NCBI GenBank assembly: GCA_027924585.1
Contig: BSBM01000361.1
Span: 62,091,501 to 62,155,500, forward strand
DNA: 64,000 nt
Direction of reading: 5' to 3'
Source: Larix kaempferi
Taxonomy: Eukaryota; Streptophyta; Pinopsida; Pinales; Pinaceae
Both the position numbers and the translations under genes were made by a program. The notes below the pieces were generated by a model. The model ran no database searches. It had not been told where the DNA came from and worked only from the letters and a program-made list of their open reading frames with translations. Position 1 is the stretch's first letter. Every line of letters begins with the position of its first letter. Shown in pieces: positions 60,840-64,000 of this stretch.

Positions 60840-63662
60840 TCTTTCTTCGTCCCAAAGAAATGGAGAGATCACAATTACAAAAAATGAATTACAGAAACAG
60901 TTATGTCAAAGAAATGCTAGAGTCAATAACATCAGGAATCTGGAGACAGGCTTCAATGATAACTTCAGCATAGACAGAGAGATGGTGCTGGAACTCTTCC
61001 CAAGTGCGTAGCAGATTTTGGATGTCAACAGTTAGAGTTGTGAGTTTCAACAGATTTTCCATCTTGTCGTGAGTGGATGTAACCTACAAATGGATCATGT
61101 CGGGACCAAATTTGTTAATTGTGTTGTCAGCAGCAGCAAGTAAATGATTGATTCGAGGCTAAATTTCTTCAATTTTTGTGAGACCTCCTCGGCCTGTGAC
61201 ATCCACTGAACTTCTTGTTTTTCTAACTTATCCAATTGCTTGTTCTCCATGATGATCTGGTTATCAAGTTTTCGATAAGGGCTTCATTTGCAGTCAAGCG
61301 CTGGTGCTGAAGCTTGCTTAGCAATGCTCTTGTTTTCTGAATATTTTTGTAGACATCACCATAGTAGACATACCAATTATTGAGAACTGTGGCAAGTTTT
61401 TCTGCTTGAATAGCATACTGCTTGAGTGCTTTGAAGGCTTCTGAAAAGGCTGTAAACTAATTTGTCATGAGGGAAGCTACCTAAATAGCCTAATCTTGTT
61501 GTTTCTTGAGAAGCTTAGATTGTAGCATAGACACGACAGATTCCAGTAACTGGTATGCTTTGTCTAGAGGTGGTGTCGTGTCAAAACTAGCTGGAAGCGG
61601 GATAATTTGCTGAGCTAATTTTTCACACTTAGCAAGAAATGTAATCCGTTCGTTCTGTAGTTGCAGTAACTGATCTTCTGATTCCTGTCGGTGACATCTT
61701 TGCACTCTGAAAACTGCATTTTCAAGTAAATCGAGTTTTGCTTGGGAGGCCAACTGTGGCTGATAGCTTGTAGCAGCTCCAAATTGATCTAAGTATACAG
61801 AAGGAATATTTTCTGATTGTCCATGCTATGTTTGCTGCACTTGCAGTTGCTGCTGCAATTCTCTTTCTTTACGTTTCTTCTCTTTGTGTTTCTTTCAGCT
61901 ACTTTTCTCTATTTCTTTGCTTATGGTTTGTTGTTCTGGCCCCTTATCTTTTTCAGTTGTTGATGGATGATTGTCGATGACTACTTGTAAACTGATAGCA
62001 GCCTATTCTGCCTGACTGTGTGTACTGGATAATGTAGTTATAATGAATGGATTGTCATGTTCTGTTCCTTCGGCCCTTAATGGATTTGCTGATGATGTGC
62101 TAGAGATTTCCATATTGGTTGTATTAGTAGCTAGAGCATTTGTGTGTTCTGATGGTCCTGTCATGTCAGTTGTAGCTTCTCGAGTCTTGACTAGTTCCAT
62201 GACTCTGTTTGCTTCTGTCGTGTCTGCTTCTTTGTTGAGCTGTTGTGAAATTGAACTAGACTTGGATCCTTGGACAGGGGAACTCGACTGGTTTACTAGG
62301 AATGATGGTAGGTCAGCAGATGTCGGAATTGGACTTGGTGAAGTGGTATTGTCAAACAGATCCAAACTAACTAGACTAGACTCGACTTGGGAACTGACAA
62401 CTTGGGATTTGTCCTTGCTAACGGTTTTTGCTTGAATTGGACTCATTTGTTGTGGTAGTGATTCGATTGGAAGAGGAGTGAAGACACCTATTTGTTGTGC
62501 ATATATTGGATCTGATGGATCAAGATTTCTGATATGGTGGGTTGTCATGTGACTGACAATTTCTGTGTTGGGTAATGACAAAGTTGAACTTCCTATTTGA
62601 ATGTTGTCGGAAGGAGCTAAGTTAACCGGGACAGTAGACAGAGAGGAAAAAATGGGTTGTTGGATGACCATATCGTGCCAGTTAGGGCAGAATACCGGAA
62701 TGTTTGCAATGAATGTATTCAAAGCTGTGTCTTCTGTGACAGGAGGAGCAGGTAATGCTAAAAGACTACTTTCCTCTTCTACTGTAGTTGGGGGATTGGG
62801 GGGGGGATTGGATGGTTAGATCAACATCAGGTACAACTAAAATTTTGGGTCTCTTAACAATGATTTGGGAAGATGGATACTTATCTTTTTCTAAAAACTT
62901 TCTGAATTGCTCTTCGACAGGCAGTTTATTCTTGGCTGCATCTTTGAGGATTTGGGTAGCGCTGTCATATAGCTCAATCTAATTTGTTATCGATGATTCC
63001 TAAATTGTTACTTGTCTTTTCCCTTTCCCTTTTGTCAGTATTACTCTATTCTGTCGGGCTATGACGATTTCGGCTACTACCTTCTAGATATTATTGTCTG
63101 TGAGAAGATGTTCTGGATTGTCGGATTATGTATTGTTGTTCGAATGCTCTCCAGCTTCTATGTTCGGAGTCTCGGTGAGTGCTAACATCTTGGTGCTAGG
63201 TGTCGGCTCGGGATGATAGCTGAAAGTGTTCATGTACAACTGGATTTCATATGCTTCTTCTTGTTCCATGTCAAATAGAGGTTCAACATGTTTGAAGTTG
63301 GTTTTCATGGCTTGTGCCAGGATAGGTAGTACTTGATTAGATTGATGGCTTAATTTTGAAAAGATTTCACTTACTGAGGGATAATAGTTGAGCCATTTTG
63401 ATGGACCCGCTGCTCCTTCAATGTACCATACTACTGTGTCATCCAAAGATAGTTGGATGTGCGCTATTGGGGGAAGGCTTGAACGGATGTTCTGTGGTAC
63501 CCTCCATCTTGTTGTTATTTCTTTAAGGTCAGTAAACCATGCTTCAAGCCAAAGCTTGACTGTTGTAGGTCCATGTCGGCTTGCTCCAGGTGAAAAGTAG
63601 CGGAAATTTTCCATAAGGACGAGTCGGACTTCAATTATTACCCCATATGAAGGAGGCAGCAA
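60840..63662 (-). pseudogene. Long degenerate protein of unknown family, copy B
   Basis: Partner of 7,793-10,616 and better preserved in places. The 63,662-63,126 segment is one open frame of 178 codons. The 62,722-62,003 segment runs 239 codons because the stop at copy A's 9,024 is a Glu codon here. The 61,753-61,490 segment gives a helical, Gln/Leu/Glu-rich stretch (LQNERITFLAKCEKLAQQ). Conversely, copy B has TAG stops where copy A keeps CAG, near 62,005 and near 63,088. The nine-G run at 62,798-62,806 breaks the frame in both copies. Function is unknown. The position next to the polypurine tract and LTR ties it to a retroelement. Confidence 0.55.
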
Positions 63663-64000
63663 ACAGTTGTGAGTATTGCATCATTGCAAAGCAGCACAGG
63701 GATAGATTTCCTAAAGATATGTCTCGAAGGGCGCATGCTCCTCTAGCAATTATTCATATTGATCTGTGTGGTCCAATGCAGAAACAATCAATTGGTGGAA
63801 GCTATTATTTTCTTACATTTATTGATGATTTCAGTACAAAAACATGGGTGTATTTCCTTCGTCAGAAGTCTGAAACTTTTGGCAAGTTCAAGGAATTTAA
63901 GGCTCTGGTTGAAAAACAAAGTGGTTATCAACTCAAAGTATTGAGATTGGATGGAGGGGGAGAGTATGACTCAAAGTAATTTCATGATTACTGCAAATAT
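63651..64000 (+). pseudogene. Ty1/copia integrase fragment, copy B (cut by window edge)
   Basis: Same GAG-pre-integrase and integrase core as 10,605-10,954, with CEYC, HIDLCGP and LRLDGGGEY, and the same in-frame TAA (63,977-63,979). It continues beyond the window. Confidence 0.92.

Larger units (their letters stand above)
53077..64000. repeat. 53-kb-spaced direct duplication, copy B
   Basis: Same sequence and order as 1-10,954. Homology is already present at the first base of the window and continues to its last base, so the unit is longer than 10.9 kb. Differences include shortening of the AT microsatellite, single-base indels in A/T runs and about 1% substitutions. Confidence 0.95.

Overview
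The window reads as nuclear DNA of a seed plant with a large, repeat-rich genome. A gymnosperm seems likely, but that is inference. It is AT-rich, has no intact host gene, and is a nested set of decayed plant transposable elements: Ty1/copia, Ty3/gypsy of at least two kinds, a CACTA/En-Spm transposon, and a helitron-like helicase gene. Two host-gene fragments are also visible (a ubiquitin-specific protease and a PTI1-like kinase). No tRNA, rRNA or CRISPR array was recognised.

Layout. Bases 1-10,954 and 53,077-64,000 are two direct copies of the same sequence, about 1% different by eye, 53 kb apart. Both run off the window edges. Each copy holds AT-rich noncoding DNA, a 329-bp LTR on the minus strand with a polypurine tract beside it, a long degenerate minus-strand coding region of unknown family, and the start of a plus-strand copia pol fragment. 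In copy A the copia fragment continues to about 12,168 and is cut off inside the reverse transcriptase. From 12.2 to 25 kb there are a plus-strand endonuclease relic (13.7-14.3 kb), local duplications, SINE-like pieces, an isolated gypsy integrase zinc-finger fragment (23.1-23.3 kb) and very AT-rich DNA.

From 25.0 to 28.7 kb a tandem array abuts a minus-strand pseudogene that carries, in order, a helitron-type pre-helicase region, a PIF1-family helicase and an exo/endonuclease domain. That order is typical of Helentron-type elements and is the most interesting coding signal here. Next come a gypsy-type LTR, a PBS and a gag region with several CCHC knuckles (28.9-32.3 kb), which runs into a CACTA element (about 32.28-37.58 kb) with palindromic subterminal repeats and an intron-containing TNP2-like transposase pseudogene. 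The CACTA sequence abuts a second, minus-strand gypsy element (37.58-41.76 kb: protease, gag, PBS, LTR). Part of this element plus 2.2 kb beyond its LTR is tandemly duplicated (39,527-43,952 and 43,953-48,382).

From 48.4 to 53.1 kb lie the two host-gene relics and several minisatellites. Functionally nothing here acts as a pathway. The window is a record of insertions, truncations, duplications and decay. Many premature stops are TAG where CAG is expected, and at two sites the two 53-kb copies show the CAG and TAG states side by side, which fits deamination of methylated CHG cytosines.
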